DNA from: RFXV01 sp038150465
Lineage (GTDB): Bacteria; Bacteroidota; Bacteroidia; Flavobacteriales; Schleiferiaceae
NCBI GenBank assembly: GCA_038150465.1
Contig: JAYOTP010000034.1
Coordinates: 1-22,058 of the forward strand
Direction: 5' to 3'
DNA: 22,058 nucleotides
In this document: positions 1 through 7,854 of the stretch, piece by piece
Layout of the letters: the number at the start of each line of letters is the position of its first letter
Position numbering within the stretch: position 1 is the stretch's first letter
Made by a program: the position numbers and the translations under genes
Notes under the pieces: model-generated
Database searches by the model: none
What the model was told of the DNA's origin: nothing
Seen by the model: the letters and a program-made list of their open reading frames with translations, nothing else

Positions 1-12
1 CTCCGAATCCCA

Positions 13-20
13 TAAATTAG
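13..20 (+). promoter_or_regulatory. Possible Bacteroidota -7 box before polA
   Basis: TAAATTAG matches the TAnnTTTG -7 consensus except at position 7. It would start transcription about 13 nt before the polA ATG. The matching -33 element would lie off the left edge of the window, so this is weak. Confidence 0.25.
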
Positions 21-39
21 AAGGTTCAAGTCCGATCCT

Positions 40-2838
40 ATGTCTCAAGAGAAGCGACTATTTCTGCTGGATGCCTATGCCCTGATCTTTCGTGCGTATT
101 TCGCATTCATTCGGAATCCGCGGGTCACTTCCAAGGGCATGGACACCTCTGCTGTCTTTGGGTTTGCCCTGGCTTTGCTCGATCTTCTTGAAAAGGAAAA
201 CCCCACCCACGTGGCGGTGGTGTTCGATACTTCGGCTCCGACCAAGCGGCATGAGGAGTATCCGGAGTACAAGGCCAACCGCGACGAAACCCCGGAGGCC
301 ATCAAAATAGCCACGCCCCTGATCAAAAAGATGCTGGAAGGCTTTGGCATCCCAACCCTGGGAGTGGACGGCTATGAAGCCGATGATGTGATCGGAACAC
401 TGGCCAAAAAAGCGGAGGCCGAGGGCTACATCACCTATATGATGACCCCAGATAAGGATTTCGGCCAGTTGGTGACTGACAAGATATTCATGTACAAACC
501 GGCAAAGGGAGGGGCACCGGCGGAGGTCATGGGGGTTGCAGAGGTCTGCGCGAAATTCGGTGTGGAACGGACCGAGCAGGTGATCGACTTTCTGGGCATG
601 ATGGGCGATTCGGTGGACAATATCCCAGGCCTGCCGGGCGTAGGACAAAAGACTGCACAAAAGCTGCTTGCTGAGTACGGCAGTATGGAAAACCTGCTGG
701 ACCGTGCAGAAGAGGTCAAAGGCAAGCTGGGAGAAAAGATCCGAGCCAATAAGGAACTCGGTATTCTGTCCAAAAGGCTGGCGACCATCATGGTGGATGC
801 CCCGGTGGAATTGGATGAGGCGGCGCTCAAACGCTCAGAACCCGATCAGTCGGCATTGAAGGAGCTCTTTGAGGAACTCGAATTCCGAACCCTGCTTCGG
901 CGGATCGCCCCGGATGCGAGCACTCAAACTCCAGCCAAAGAGGCGCCAAAGGGCGGCGTTGTGCAAGGCGATCTGTTTGCCATAGGGGAAGCGGTCACCG
1001 AGGGAACCGATCAAAGTACTGGGTATCGCAGCCTGGCCAACTACGACCACCTCTATCAATTGGTGCGCACCGATGAAGAGGTTTCTGTGCTGTGCCGAAA
1101 AATGATGGAACAGCCCTCCGTATGTTGGGACACCGAGACCGACAGCCTGGATGAACACAAGGCAGAATTGGTGGGCATTGCTTTTTCCTGGAAAGCAGGA
1201 ACAGCCTATTATGTGGCCTTTCCGGAGGAACGTGCCCTTCAGCAGTCGCGGATGGAGTTGTTACGTCCCTTCTTTGAGGATGCGGCCATCGAAAAGGTAG
1301 GTCAGAACCTGAAGTATGACATAGGTGTGCTGCACAAATACGGTGTGGAGGTGCGCGGGCCGCTCTTTGACACCATGTTGGCGCACTACCTCATCAATCC
1401 GGACATGCGCCACAACTTCGATCTTTTGTGCGAGACCTACCTCGGCCACAAAGCGCGTTCGATCGAAGAGCTGATCGGCAAGAAGGGCAGGATGCAGAAG
1501 AGCATGCGCAGCGTTCCGGTCGAGGAGGTGGTGGAGTATGCCGGAGAAGATGCGGATCTGACCTGGCAGCTCATGGAGAAGTTCCGTCCGATGGTCGCAG
1601 AGAACAAGGTGGACAGCGTCCTGGCCGACATCGAACTGCCTCTGGTCCCTGTTCTTTCTGAAATGGAGCGCAATGGGATCCGCCTGGACACTGAGGCCCT
1701 TCAAAAGATGTCCGTCTCCATGGCGGAGGAACTGCAGGGGATCGAAAAGCGCACCATGGAGCTGGCGGGCACTGAATTCAATCTGGCCTCACCGCGGCAG
1801 CTGGGAGTTGTTCTCTTCGATGAGTTGAAGATCTCGGACAAGGCCAAGAAGACCAAAAGCGGCCAATACGCCACCTCGGAAGACATCCTCTTGAGTCTGA
1901 AGGACAAGCATCCGATCGTTGCAGAGATCCTGGAATACCGACAGATCACCAAACTCAAAGGCACCTATGTGGATGCACTTCCCGAGCTGATCGACCCGGA
2001 TACGGGCCGGATCCACACCTCCTTCAACCAGGCAGTGGCAGCGACCGGGCGGCTCAGTTCCAATCAACCCAATCTGCAGAACATCCCGATAAGGCATGCG
2101 CGCGGCCGAGAGATCCGGAAAGCTTTCATCCCGGCAGACGATGACCATGTGCTGCTCAGCGCGGATTACTCGCAGATCGAATTGCGGCTGATCGCAGAGT
2201 TGAGCCAGGATCAGGCGATGACCGAGGCATTCCTTGGTGGGGCGGACATCCATTCGGCAACCGCCGCGCGCTTGTTCGGCATCGATCAGGATCAGGTGGA
2301 CCGAACCCAACGCACCCATGCGAAAACAGTGAATTTTGGCATCATCTACGGCGTGTCCGCCTTTGGACTCAGCCAACAGACCGACCTCAGCCGATCGGAA
2401 GCAGCAGACCTGATCCGCCTGTATTTCGAGACCTATCCGGGCATCAAGGCCTACATGGACGGACAGGTGCGCCTGGCTCGGGAGCAAGGCTTCGTGGAAA
2501 CCCTCTACGGTAGGCGTCGCTATTTGAAAGACATCAACTCGAGGAATGGAACGGTTCGCGGACATGCAGAACGTAATTCGGTCAACGCACCCATTCAGGG
2601 CACCGCAGCCGATGTCATCAAAAAGGCCATGATCCGCATTCAGGCCGAACTGAAGAAACGCGAACTCAAGACGCGTATGCTGCTCCAGGTACACGACGAA
2701 CTGGTCTTCGATTGCCCAAAGAACGAACGGGAGGAAGTTCAGCTGCTGGTCAAAGAGCTCATGGAATCGGCGGTGGAAACACGCATTCCCTTATTGGCCG
2801 AGACCGGATTCGGAGCCAACTGGCTGGAGGCCCACTAA
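40..2838 (+). CDS. polA: DNA polymerase I, full-length with proofreading domain
   Basis: Repair and Okazaki-fragment-processing polymerase, cytoplasmic. The 932 residues fit the E. coli-type length with three domains. The N-terminal 5'-3' exonuclease (about 1-290) shows the acidic clusters GYEADD (111-116) and TPDKDF (136-141) and the helix-hairpin-helix GLPGVGQKTA. The 3'-5' exonuclease (about 330-520) keeps ExoI DTET (364-367), ExoII NLKYD (423-427) and ExoIII YAGED (Y500, D504), so proofreading looks intact, unlike in Taq-type enzymes. The polymerase domain has motif A DYSQIE (D709), motif B around KTVNFGIIYG (763-771, with Phe766 at the position that favours dNTPs over ddNTPs) and motif C VHDE (884-887). 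The ATG at 40 starts the protein at the usual family position. The gene converges on the protease gene, with 4 nt between the two stop codons. Identification is secure. Confidence 0.97.
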   Translation: MSQEKRLFLLDAYALIFRAYFAFIRNPRVTSKGMDTSAVFGFALALLDLLEKENPTHVAVVFDTSAPTKRHEEYPEYKANRDETPEAIKIATPLIKKMLEGFGIPTLGVDGYEADDVIGTLAKKAEAEGYITYMMTPDKDFGQLVTDKIFMYKPAKGGAPAEVMGVAEVCAKFGVERTEQVIDFLGMMGDSVDNIPGLPGVGQKTAQKLLAEYGSMENLLDRAEEVKGKLGEKIRANKELGILSKRLATIMVDAPVELDEAALKRSEPDQSALKELFEELEFRTLLRRIAPDASTQTPAKEAPKGGVVQGDLFAIGEAVTEGTDQSTGYRSLANYDHLYQLVRTDEEVSVLCRKMMEQPSVCWDTETDSLDEHKAELVGIAFSWKAGTAYYVAFPEERALQQSRMELLRPFFEDAAIEKVGQNLKYDIGVLHKYGVEVRGPLFDTMLAHYLINPDMRHNFDLLCETYLGHKARSIEELIGKKGRMQKSMRSVPVEEVVEYAGEDADLTWQLMEKFRPMVAENKVDSVLADIELPLVPVLSEMERNGIRLDTEALQKMSVSMAEELQGIEKRTMELAGTEFNLASPRQLGVVLFDELKISDKAKKTKSGQYATSEDILLSLKDKHPIVAEILEYRQITKLKGTYVDALPELIDPDTGRIHTSFNQAVAATGRLSSNQPNLQNIPIRHARGREIRKAFIPADDDHVLLSADYSQIELRLIAELSQDQAMTEAFLGGADIHSATAARLFGIDQDQVDRTQRTHAKTVNFGIIYGVSAFGLSQQTDLSRSEAADLIRLYFETYPGIKAYMDGQVRLAREQGFVETLYGRRRYLKDINSRNGTVRGHAERNSVNAPIQGTAADVIKKAMIRIQAELKKRELKTRMLLQVHDELVFDCPKNEREEVQLLVKELMESAVETRIPLLAETGFGANWLEAH

Positions 2839-2842
2839 AGGC

Positions 2843-4987
2843 CTATCGCTGCAATTGGAAGGAAGCTGAGTGGTGGATCTCTTCCGAAACGATCTGCAGC
2901 TGGTACAAGCCGTTGCTCAGGTCGAGCGGCAGCCGGATCGCCCATTTCCCCTCCGATTGGATCGCTTCCAACACCATGGTCCGTCCAGACATATCTGTCA
3001 GATGGACAGCGGGTGTGCGGCCGATAGGCTCACTTGATTCGAAATAGAGCGTACCAGAGGTCGGGTTCGGGTAGAGCTTCAGTGAGGAGCCGAACAGCTG
3101 CTGTGAAGTGCTCATGCTGGCGTCCATATTGATCTCGTCGATGTATAGGTTGTTGCCGCCTCCGGAATTCATCTCCCACTTGATCTGTATGGGCTCATTG
3201 CCTCCTGCGTAGCTGCTGAGGTTCACGCTGTACTCCTTCCAATCGGCATCCGAGGCAGGCGTGAATGGAGCGGTCTTCAAGCCAGCCGTGATCAGGCTGG
3301 AGGTGTTGATGATGCGCGTGAGCACCCAGGTCTGACCGCAGTCTTTGGAAACGTAGAGCCGCAGGGCATCGTTGTCGCTGCTCTCTTTGGTGGCAAAGGC
3401 ATAGCGGAACCGCAGGTTGAGCGCTGTGGTGAAGCGCACGTCGAGCGATGGGGAATAGAGCTCGTCGATCTGCCCTTTGGTGGCAGAAAAATTGTCGAGC
3501 TTCAGGCAGGAACTGCTCTGATAACCCACCGTCTTATCGATCTCAAAGTCGAGGTAATCTCCTGCGCCAAAGGCCGACCAGTCCGCACCGAGCAGAGCGA
3601 GGTTCTCAAAATCTTCGGATAAGCTGTTCGCATCTGCTGTCTGAGCAGATTGGACCTTGATGTAGTGCTGAACGACCAGATCCGAGTTTCCATTGGGGTT
3701 GCTGAGCGTCAGCGAAACAGAATAGCTGCCGGGCTGATTGTACACCACACTTGGGTTGGCCACCGTGCTGCTTGCCGGGCTTCCTCCGGGAAAGCTCCAG
3801 GAATAAGAGGACACATTTCCTCCCTCCACACGGGACTGAAACTGAACACTGCTTCCGGCACAAACCGTTTTTCTGTCTGCCACAAAGAATGCGGAAGGAA
3901 CACAATCGTAGTTGTTCGGAGAGATCCCGGTGGCATTGAGGTTGGCACCGCTGGAAACATCACCGCGCCAGGTGGACAGGCCGAGCACTCGCTTCATTTC
4001 GGTCTTCTGGCCCTGAGTAAAGGTGTTCGGGCAATCTGCATAGTCCATGTGGTTTTCGATCATGTCTGGCAGATCCGGGCTTTCATTACTGCAGCTGTTG
4101 GTGCTGGTGTTGCAGCCGTAGTTCGCACTCAGCGCAAGAGGCGTGTCGCCAATATTGTCTCCGTTGGCGTTGGAGCAGGATTGGTTCGTGGACCGGGAGA
4201 ATGGATGGTGCAGGTTGAGGTAATGCCCGACTTCATGGGTCAGTGTGCGGCCACCGGTCGCATTTGGAAGACTTCCGGCAGATGCCGTTCCAATGGTACC
4301 GACCTGATCGTGCCGAAGGATCACTCCATCATAGGTGGGCGGCTGACTGCTCACACAGGTGCTGCAGTTGGCAAAACCTGCTGGACGATAGGCATAGCCC
4401 AGAACGGTGCCCGATGGAGAGTTTTGGGTTTCCACTTCACGAACCACCCAGATGTTCAGGTATTTGTTGTTGTCCCAGGAAGGGCTGCCCTGGCCATTGC
4501 TGTTTCCCTTGACCGAATTGCTGCTGTTCCCTGGGTTTGCGCTCAGGGAGGATTGCTTCCTGATGATCCCGCTGTGGCAGTTTCCATTCGGGTCTTTGTT
4601 GGCCAGCCGAAACTCGATCTCCGCATCAGCGGCCACAGCCTGAAACATCGCCCGGGTTTGGGAGGCATCGGCATTCAACCTTCTGTAGTCCTCGTTCAGG
4701 ACGCGAAGGCCATCGAGGATCTGCTCACGGCTGATATTGTCTTCCTCATCCGTCCAAAGAACATGGAACACAACCGGGATGTAGTGGAGAACGGCCCCCG
4801 TTTTTTGCTGTAGCACGCGGTTGTCTACGACCACATCCTGCACCTGAGAAGCGGGCTCCTGTGTCTGAGGCAGGGAAGAAGAAAGTTCGAGCTGAACTTC
4901 ATCGGAACCACAATGAGGCCGCTGTTGGGCGCTCAGGGAGCACAGAGCGAAGAGAAAGAGCAGGCTGAACAGGTGTTTGGTGCGCAT
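2843..4987 (-). CDS. Secreted M43-type zinc metalloprotease with PKD domain and T9SS sorting tail
   Basis: Predicted exported peptidase of 714 residues. A Sec signal peptide (MRTKHLFSLLFLFALCSLSA) is followed by a probable propeptide and a metzincin-like catalytic domain (about 60-350). The zinc motif HEVGHYLNLHH has ligands H251, H255 and H261 and catalytic E252, and the Met-turn lies in NHMDY (M314). Asn in place of Gly inside the zinc motif is, as I recall, common in Bacteroidota M43 enzymes (cytophagalysin/pappalysin group). A PKD domain follows (about 365-446; YSWSFPGG, then the YNQPGSYSVSL strand), then a MAM or choice-of-anchor-J-like jelly-roll (about 457-622). The type A C-terminal sorting domain (about 636-714) has LYPNPTSG and ends in short beta strands. 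It should cross the outer membrane by T9SS and be released or anchored at the surface. The substrate is unknown. It runs opposite to both neighbours and is probably monocistronic. Confidence 0.92.
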   Translation of the reverse strand: MRTKHLFSLLFLFALCSLSAQQRPHCGSDEVQLELSSSLPQTQEPASQVQDVVVDNRVLQQKTGAVLHYIPVVFHVLWTDEEDNISREQILDGLRVLNEDYRRLNADASQTRAMFQAVAADAEIEFRLANKDPNGNCHSGIIRKQSSLSANPGNSSNSVKGNSNGQGSPSWDNNKYLNIWVVREVETQNSPSGTVLGYAYRPAGFANCSTCVSSQPPTYDGVILRHDQVGTIGTASAGSLPNATGGRTLTHEVGHYLNLHHPFSRSTNQSCSNANGDNIGDTPLALSANYGCNTSTNSCSNESPDLPDMIENHMDYADCPNTFTQGQKTEMKRVLGLSTWRGDVSSGANLNATGISPNNYDCVPSAFFVADRKTVCAGSSVQFQSRVEGGNVSSYSWSFPGGSPASSTVANPSVVYNQPGSYSVSLTLSNPNGNSDLVVQHYIKVQSAQTADANSLSEDFENLALLGADWSAFGAGDYLDFEIDKTVGYQSSSCLKLDNFSATKGQIDELYSPSLDVRFTTALNLRFRYAFATKESSDNDALRLYVSKDCGQTWVLTRIINTSSLITAGLKTAPFTPASDADWKEYSVNLSSYAGGNEPIQIKWEMNSGGGNNLYIDEINMDASMSTSQQLFGSSLKLYPNPTSGTLYFESSEPIGRTPAVHLTDMSGRTMVLEAIQSEGKWAIRLPLDLSNGLYQLQIVSEEIHHSASFQLQR

Positions 4988-5014
4988 CTTAGGGATGTTT
5001 CAGAGATTCGCAGA

Positions 5015-5043
5015 CTAAGGTAAATGACGCTGCGGGAACTCAA
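5015..5043 (-). promoter_or_regulatory. Candidate promoter of the M43 protease gene
   Basis: Read on the minus strand, TTG (5043-5041), 18 nt, then TACCTTAG (5022-5015). This is one base from the Bacteroidota TAnnTTTG -7 box at near-normal spacing. It would give a leader of roughly 20 nt before the ATG at 4987. Prediction from motif match only. Confidence 0.4.
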
Positions 5044-5135
5044 GTGGAACAAGTTGTTGGAAAGACGGTGAACGGCTGGCATTTTGCCCTTGGAATTTTC
5101 TGCTTCACCCCGTATCTGCATTTGATGAGAAAGTG

Positions 5136-5143
5136 TACTTTTG
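5136..5143 (+). promoter_or_regulatory. -7 promoter box of the ribosomal protein block
   Basis: TACTTTTG is an exact match to the Bacteroidota -7 consensus TAnnTTTG and is followed by CAGCCCG. The start point would be near 5150, giving a leader of about 40 nt to the rplM GTG. No clear -33 TTG is seen at normal spacing; a TTTG at 5121-5124 is too close. The box rules out the upstream in-frame ATG at 5133 as the rplM start. Confidence 0.6.
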
Positions 5144-5158
5144 CAGCCCGTTTGTCTT

Positions 5159-5179
5159 ATGGCAAACAAAAACATTTAA
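5159..5179 (+). other. Six-codon mini-ORF in the rplM leader
   Basis: An ATG follows the predicted transcription start and encodes M-A-N-K-N-I before TAA, ending 10 nt before the rplM GTG start in a different frame. It may be chance, or it may help recruit or regulate ribosomes for the GTG-initiated rplM. Nothing else in the sequence supports translation. Confidence 0.25.
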
Positions 5180-5189
5180 CGATCAGATC

Positions 5190-5645
5190 GTGAATACACT
5201 GAGTTACAAAACCCTTTCGGCCAACGCAGCAACTGTGGACAAGCAGTGGTTGGTGGTCGATGCTGAAGGACAGCAGTTGGGCAGACTGGCCTCCAAAGTG
5301 GCCAAGCTGCTTCGCGGAAAACACAAGGTCAATTTCACGCCACACGTGGATTGCGGAGACAATGTTGTGGTGATCAACGCGGCCAAAGTGCAGTTGAGCG
5401 GAAAGAAGTGGACCGACAAGCAGTACATCCGCCACACTGGATATCCCGGCGGACAGCGCAGCACCACACCTACCGAATTGTTGGAGAAGAATCCGAACCG
5501 CATCGTGGAGATGAGCGTTCGTGGCATGCTCCCCAAGAACCGCCTTGGTCGTCAGCTGCTGAAGAACCTCTACGTCTACGAGGCAGAAACACATCAGCAA
5601 GAGGCGCAACAGCCCAAAGCATTCAACCTGAACGAATTCAAGTGA
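5190..5645 (+). CDS. rplM: 50S ribosomal protein L13
   Basis: Large-subunit protein of 151 residues from the GTG start. This start gives the Flavobacteria-like N-terminus (M)NTLSYKTLSANAATV; an in-frame ATG at 5133 would add 19 residues with no family counterpart and lies upstream of the predicted -7 box. Family hallmarks are WLVVDAEGQQLGRLAS near the N-terminus, VNFTPHVDCGDNVVVINA in the middle, then GYPGG and the MSVRGMLPKNRLGR segment. The C-terminus carries a Gln-rich extension. It is first in the rplM-rpsI block, and its stop lies 4 nt before rpsI. Autogenous control through the leader is possible but not shown. Confidence 0.95.
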   Translation: MNTLSYKTLSANAATVDKQWLVVDAEGQQLGRLASKVAKLLRGKHKVNFTPHVDCGDNVVVINAAKVQLSGKKWTDKQYIRHTGYPGGQRSTTPTELLEKNPNRIVEMSVRGMLPKNRLGRQLLKNLYVYEAETHQQEAQQPKAFNLNEFK

Positions 5646-5649
5646 TCCT

Positions 5650-6048
5650 ATGGAAATGATCCACAAAATAGGTCGCAGAAAGACCGCCGTTGCACGCGTA
5701 TACATGGAAGCAGCCAGCAAGGCCAAGCCAGCCGGCGTGACCATCAACGGAAAAGAGTATAAGTCCTATTTCAATACAGCCGCTCTTCACTACAAGATCG
5801 AGCAGCCATTGAAGCTCACCGAAAGCCTCGATAAGTTCCACTTGCGCATCAACGTGGATGGCGGAGGGATCACCGGTCAGGCGGAAGCTGTCCGCATGGC
5901 CATCTCCCGCGCACTTTGCCAGGAGAACGAAGAGAACCGCACAGCACTCAAGCCGGAAGGCCTGCTCACCAGGGACCCACGGATGGTGGAACGCAAGAAG
6001 TTCGGCCAGAAGAAAGCCCGTAAGAAATTCCAGTTCAGTAAGCGTTAA
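5650..6048 (+). CDS. rpsI: 30S ribosomal protein S9
   Basis: Small-subunit protein of 132 residues. The N-terminus MEMIHKIGRRKTAVARVYM is the usual Bacteroidota form. The middle has the conserved Gly-rich GGGITGQAEAVRMAISRAL, and the C-terminus is the basic tail ending FSKR, which reaches the P-site tRNA in known ribosomes. It begins 4 nt after rplM and is surely cotranscribed with it. The sequence GATCCT directly before the ATG also precedes the polA ATG; no Shine-Dalgarno sequence is seen. Confidence 0.96.
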   Translation: MEMIHKIGRRKTAVARVYMEAASKAKPAGVTINGKEYKSYFNTAALHYKIEQPLKLTESLDKFHLRINVDGGGITGQAEAVRMAISRALCQENEENRTALKPEGLLTRDPRMVERKKFGQKKARKKFQFSKR

Positions 6049-6065
6049 ACCGTGTTTAGCATCTA

Positions 6066-6103
6066 AACATCCAGGACTCGGATCGTCCGGCTACCGGGAT
6101 GTT
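6066..6103 (+). promoter_or_regulatory. Structured leader between rpsI and rpsB (possible S2 autoregulatory element)
   Basis: AACATCC (6066-6072) pairs perfectly with GGATGTT (6097-6103). Inside the 24-nt loop, either GGAC/GTCC (6074-6077 with 6085-6088) or CGGA/TCCG (6079-6082 with 6086-6089) can form, and these two are mutually exclusive. No T tract follows, so it is not a simple terminator. Its place 26 nt before the rpsB ATG fits a translational control site. This is inferred from pairing alone. Confidence 0.4.
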
Positions 6104-6129
6104 GCCTAAACAGAAAGTAAACACCACCT

Positions 6130-6888
6130 ATGTCCTCAATTGACGTAAAGAACCTGCTCGACGCAGGCGTACACTTCGGTCACCTGACCCGGAAGTGGAA
6201 TCCCAACATGGCTCCGTATATCTTCATGGAGCGCAACGGCATTCACATCATCGACCTCCACAAGACGGCTGCCAAGATGGAGCAGGCGCAGGAAGGTCTG
6301 AGAAGGATCGCCTCTCAGGGCAAGAAGATCCTATTTGTCGCCACAAAGAAGCAAGCCAAGGAGATCGTCGCTGACTATGCAGGCAAGATGAACATGCCGT
6401 ACATCGTAGAGCGTTGGCCCGGCGGCATGCTGACCAACTTTGTTACCATTCGCAAGGCCGTGAAGAAGATGGCCAGCATCGACAAGATGAAGGCGGACGG
6501 CACCTTCAATACGCTGTCCAAGAGAGAGCGTCTGCAGGTGGATCGCCAAAGGAGCAAACTTGAAAAGCAGCTCGGTTCCATCTCAGATATGAGCCGACTG
6601 CCCGCTGCTCTTTTCGTGGTGGACATCAAAAGAGAGCACATTGCGGTAGCGGAAGCCCAAAAACTGGGAATACCCGTTTTCGCCATTGTCGACACGAACT
6701 CGGATCCACTTCAGGTGGAGTTTCCGATCCCAGGAAATGACGATGCATCCAAGTCCATTGCCACCCTCATGGAGCACGTGAGTCAGGCGATCACCGGTGG
6801 GCTGGATGAGCGCAAGAAAGAGAAGGAGAAGGCCGGAAAGGAAAAGCTCGAGAAGGCGAAAAAGACAGCAGCCGAGGCCGCTGAATAA
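6130..6888 (+). CDS. rpsB: 30S ribosomal protein S2
   Basis: Small-subunit protein of 252 residues. Family signatures are LLDAGVHFGHLTRKWNPNM near the N-terminus, IHIIDLHKT, the ERWPGGMLTNF block and the D-x-K-RE-H-IAV-EA-KLGIPVFAIVDTNSDP region. The C-terminus from about residue 228 is a highly charged Lys/Glu/Ala tail, likely a flexible helix. The ATG gives the expected MSSIDVKNLL start. It follows rpsI after 81 nt with a candidate leader hairpin and no convincing promoter box of its own. A terminator-like hairpin follows it, before tsf. Confidence 0.96.
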   Translation: MSSIDVKNLLDAGVHFGHLTRKWNPNMAPYIFMERNGIHIIDLHKTAAKMEQAQEGLRRIASQGKKILFVATKKQAKEIVADYAGKMNMPYIVERWPGGMLTNFVTIRKAVKKMASIDKMKADGTFNTLSKRERLQVDRQRSKLEKQLGSISDMSRLPAALFVVDIKREHIAVAEAQKLGIPVFAIVDTNSDPLQVEFPIPGNDDASKSIATLMEHVSQAITGGLDERKKEKEKAGKEKLEKAKKTAAEAAE

Positions 6889-6893
6889 GTCCT

Positions 6894-6909
6894 GACCGAC
6901 CGACCGACC
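6894..6909 (+). repeat. Short tandem repeat (GACC)x4
   Basis: Four perfect copies of GACC lie between the rpsB stop and the downstream terminator hairpin. Non-coding. It could vary in copy number by slippage; no function is evident. Confidence 0.8.
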
Positions 6910-6917
6910 CGATTTCT

Positions 6918-6954
6918 GCCGGAGTGAGCATCTGTTCATGCTCCGGCTTTTTTT
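6918..6954 (+). terminator. Intrinsic terminator or attenuator between rpsB and tsf
   Basis: GCCGGAGTGAGCAT (6918-6931) pairs with ATGCTCCGGC (6938-6947): ten base pairs with a 4-nt bulge, a 6-nt loop and then seven Ts. This is a textbook Rho-independent terminator. It sits 30 nt after rpsB and 26 nt before tsf, and no new TAnnTTTG box is visible between it and tsf. It may therefore be a partial terminator that lowers tsf expression relative to rpsB. Confidence 0.85.
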
Positions 6955-6980
6955 AATCAACGAACCAAACAAACAAGATC

Positions 6981-7808
6981 ATGGCGCAAATAACCGCAGC
7001 TGATGTGAACAAGCTCCGCAAGATGACAGGAGCAGGAATGATGGATTGCAAAAAAGCCCTGCAGGAGGCAGACGGCGATTTTGAGACTGCAATTGATGTT
7101 CTCCGCAAAAAAGGCCAGAAGGTCGCTGCCAAGAGAGCGGATCGTGAGGCCAGCGAAGGAGTGGTTCTCGCTGGAGTCAGTGCAGATGCAGGACGCGGAA
7201 GCGTTGTAAGTGTCAACTGCGAAACCGACTTCGTGGCCAAGAACGAAAGCTTCATCGAATTGACGCGGAAAGTGTTGGAGGTAGCCATCAGCGAAGGACC
7301 TGCAGACAAGGCCGCATTGATGGAGTGTGCCTTTGATGGCAGCATGAGCATCGGCGAAAAGCTCACAGAGCAAACGGGTGTCATCGGCGAGAAGATCGAG
7401 ATCGGCTCTTTCGAGCACCTCGAAGCGGAGCATGTGGATTTTTATATCCATGCAGGAAATAAGTTGGCCACACTTGTGGGCCTCAATAAGGACGGCGGAG
7501 AAGCTGGACGCAATGTGGCCATGCAGGCTGCAGCCATGAACCCCGTTGCCTTGAACAAGAGCGAAGTTCCACAGGACGTGATCGATCGCGAACTGGAAGT
7601 CGGCAAGGATCTCGCTCGTCAGGAAGGCAAGCCAGAAGAAATGCTCGACAAGATCGCTCAAGGCAGATTGGGCAAGTTCTTCAAGGAGAACACCCTCGAG
7701 CAGCAGCAGTACATCCGTGACAGCAAACTCAGCGTTGAAGGCTACCTCAAGGGGGTCGACAAGGAGCTGAAGCTGACTGGATACCGCCGCGTAGGACTGG
7801 GCGTATAA
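6981..7808 (+). CDS. tsf: Translation elongation factor Ts
   Basis: Guanine-nucleotide exchange factor for EF-Tu, cytoplasmic, 275 residues. The N-terminal UBA-like domain has VNKLRKMTGAGMMDCKKAL and ends before KKGQKVAAKRADREASEG. The core carries the invariant EF-Tu-contacting TDFVAKN motif (about 82-88). The second half includes GGEAGRNVAMQAAAMNP and the conserved C-terminal RDSKLSVEGYLK segment. The start is preceded by an A/C-rich stretch without a Shine-Dalgarno sequence. Pairing with rpsB is universal, but here a strong terminator-like hairpin lies between the two genes, so expression depends on read-through or an unseen promoter. Confidence 0.96.
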   Translation: MAQITAADVNKLRKMTGAGMMDCKKALQEADGDFETAIDVLRKKGQKVAAKRADREASEGVVLAGVSADAGRGSVVSVNCETDFVAKNESFIELTRKVLEVAISEGPADKAALMECAFDGSMSIGEKLTEQTGVIGEKIEIGSFEHLEAEHVDFYIHAGNKLATLVGLNKDGGEAGRNVAMQAAAMNPVALNKSEVPQDVIDRELEVGKDLARQEGKPEEMLDKIAQGRLGKFFKENTLEQQQYIRDSKLSVEGYLKGVDKELKLTGYRRVGLGV

Positions 7809-7818
7809 ATTTTGCGAT

Positions 7819-7854
7819 CCAACGCTCGGTGGGATTTGGCCTCCTGAGCGTTGG
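7819..7854 (+). terminator. Hairpin after tsf, probable terminator lacking a T tract
   Basis: CCAACGCTC (7819-7827) and GAGCGTTGG (7846-7854) form a perfect 9-bp stem, extendable by GG/CC with one bulged base. It starts 11 nt after the tsf stop. The bases after it (TGTACTTT) are not a clean T run, so termination may be weak. It ends the translation block before the sugar operon. Confidence 0.5.

Noticed and set aside
23..33. GGTTCAAGTCC, which looks like the T-arm of a tRNA, just before polA
   Set aside because: The flanking bases do not form the five-pair T-stem, no acceptor strand or CCA follows, and the polA ATG begins within the next few bases. Chance resemblance is likelier, although the left part lies outside the window.
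1789..2694. 301-codon minus-strand open frame inside polA
   Set aside because: It overlaps the polymerase motifs of polA and has no recognisable product.
3650..4813. 387-codon open frame on the plus strand inside the protease gene
   Set aside because: It lies antisense to the zinc-binding and PKD regions of a clear M43 protein and shows no domain or initiation context.
5121..5124. TTTG as the -33 element for rplM
   Set aside because: It is only 11 nt before the -7 box, whereas about 18-21 nt is expected.
5133..5189. N-terminal extension of L13 from the upstream in-frame ATG
   Set aside because: The ATG precedes the predicted -7 box, so it would not be transcribed from that promoter, and the extra 19 residues do not match L13 proteins.
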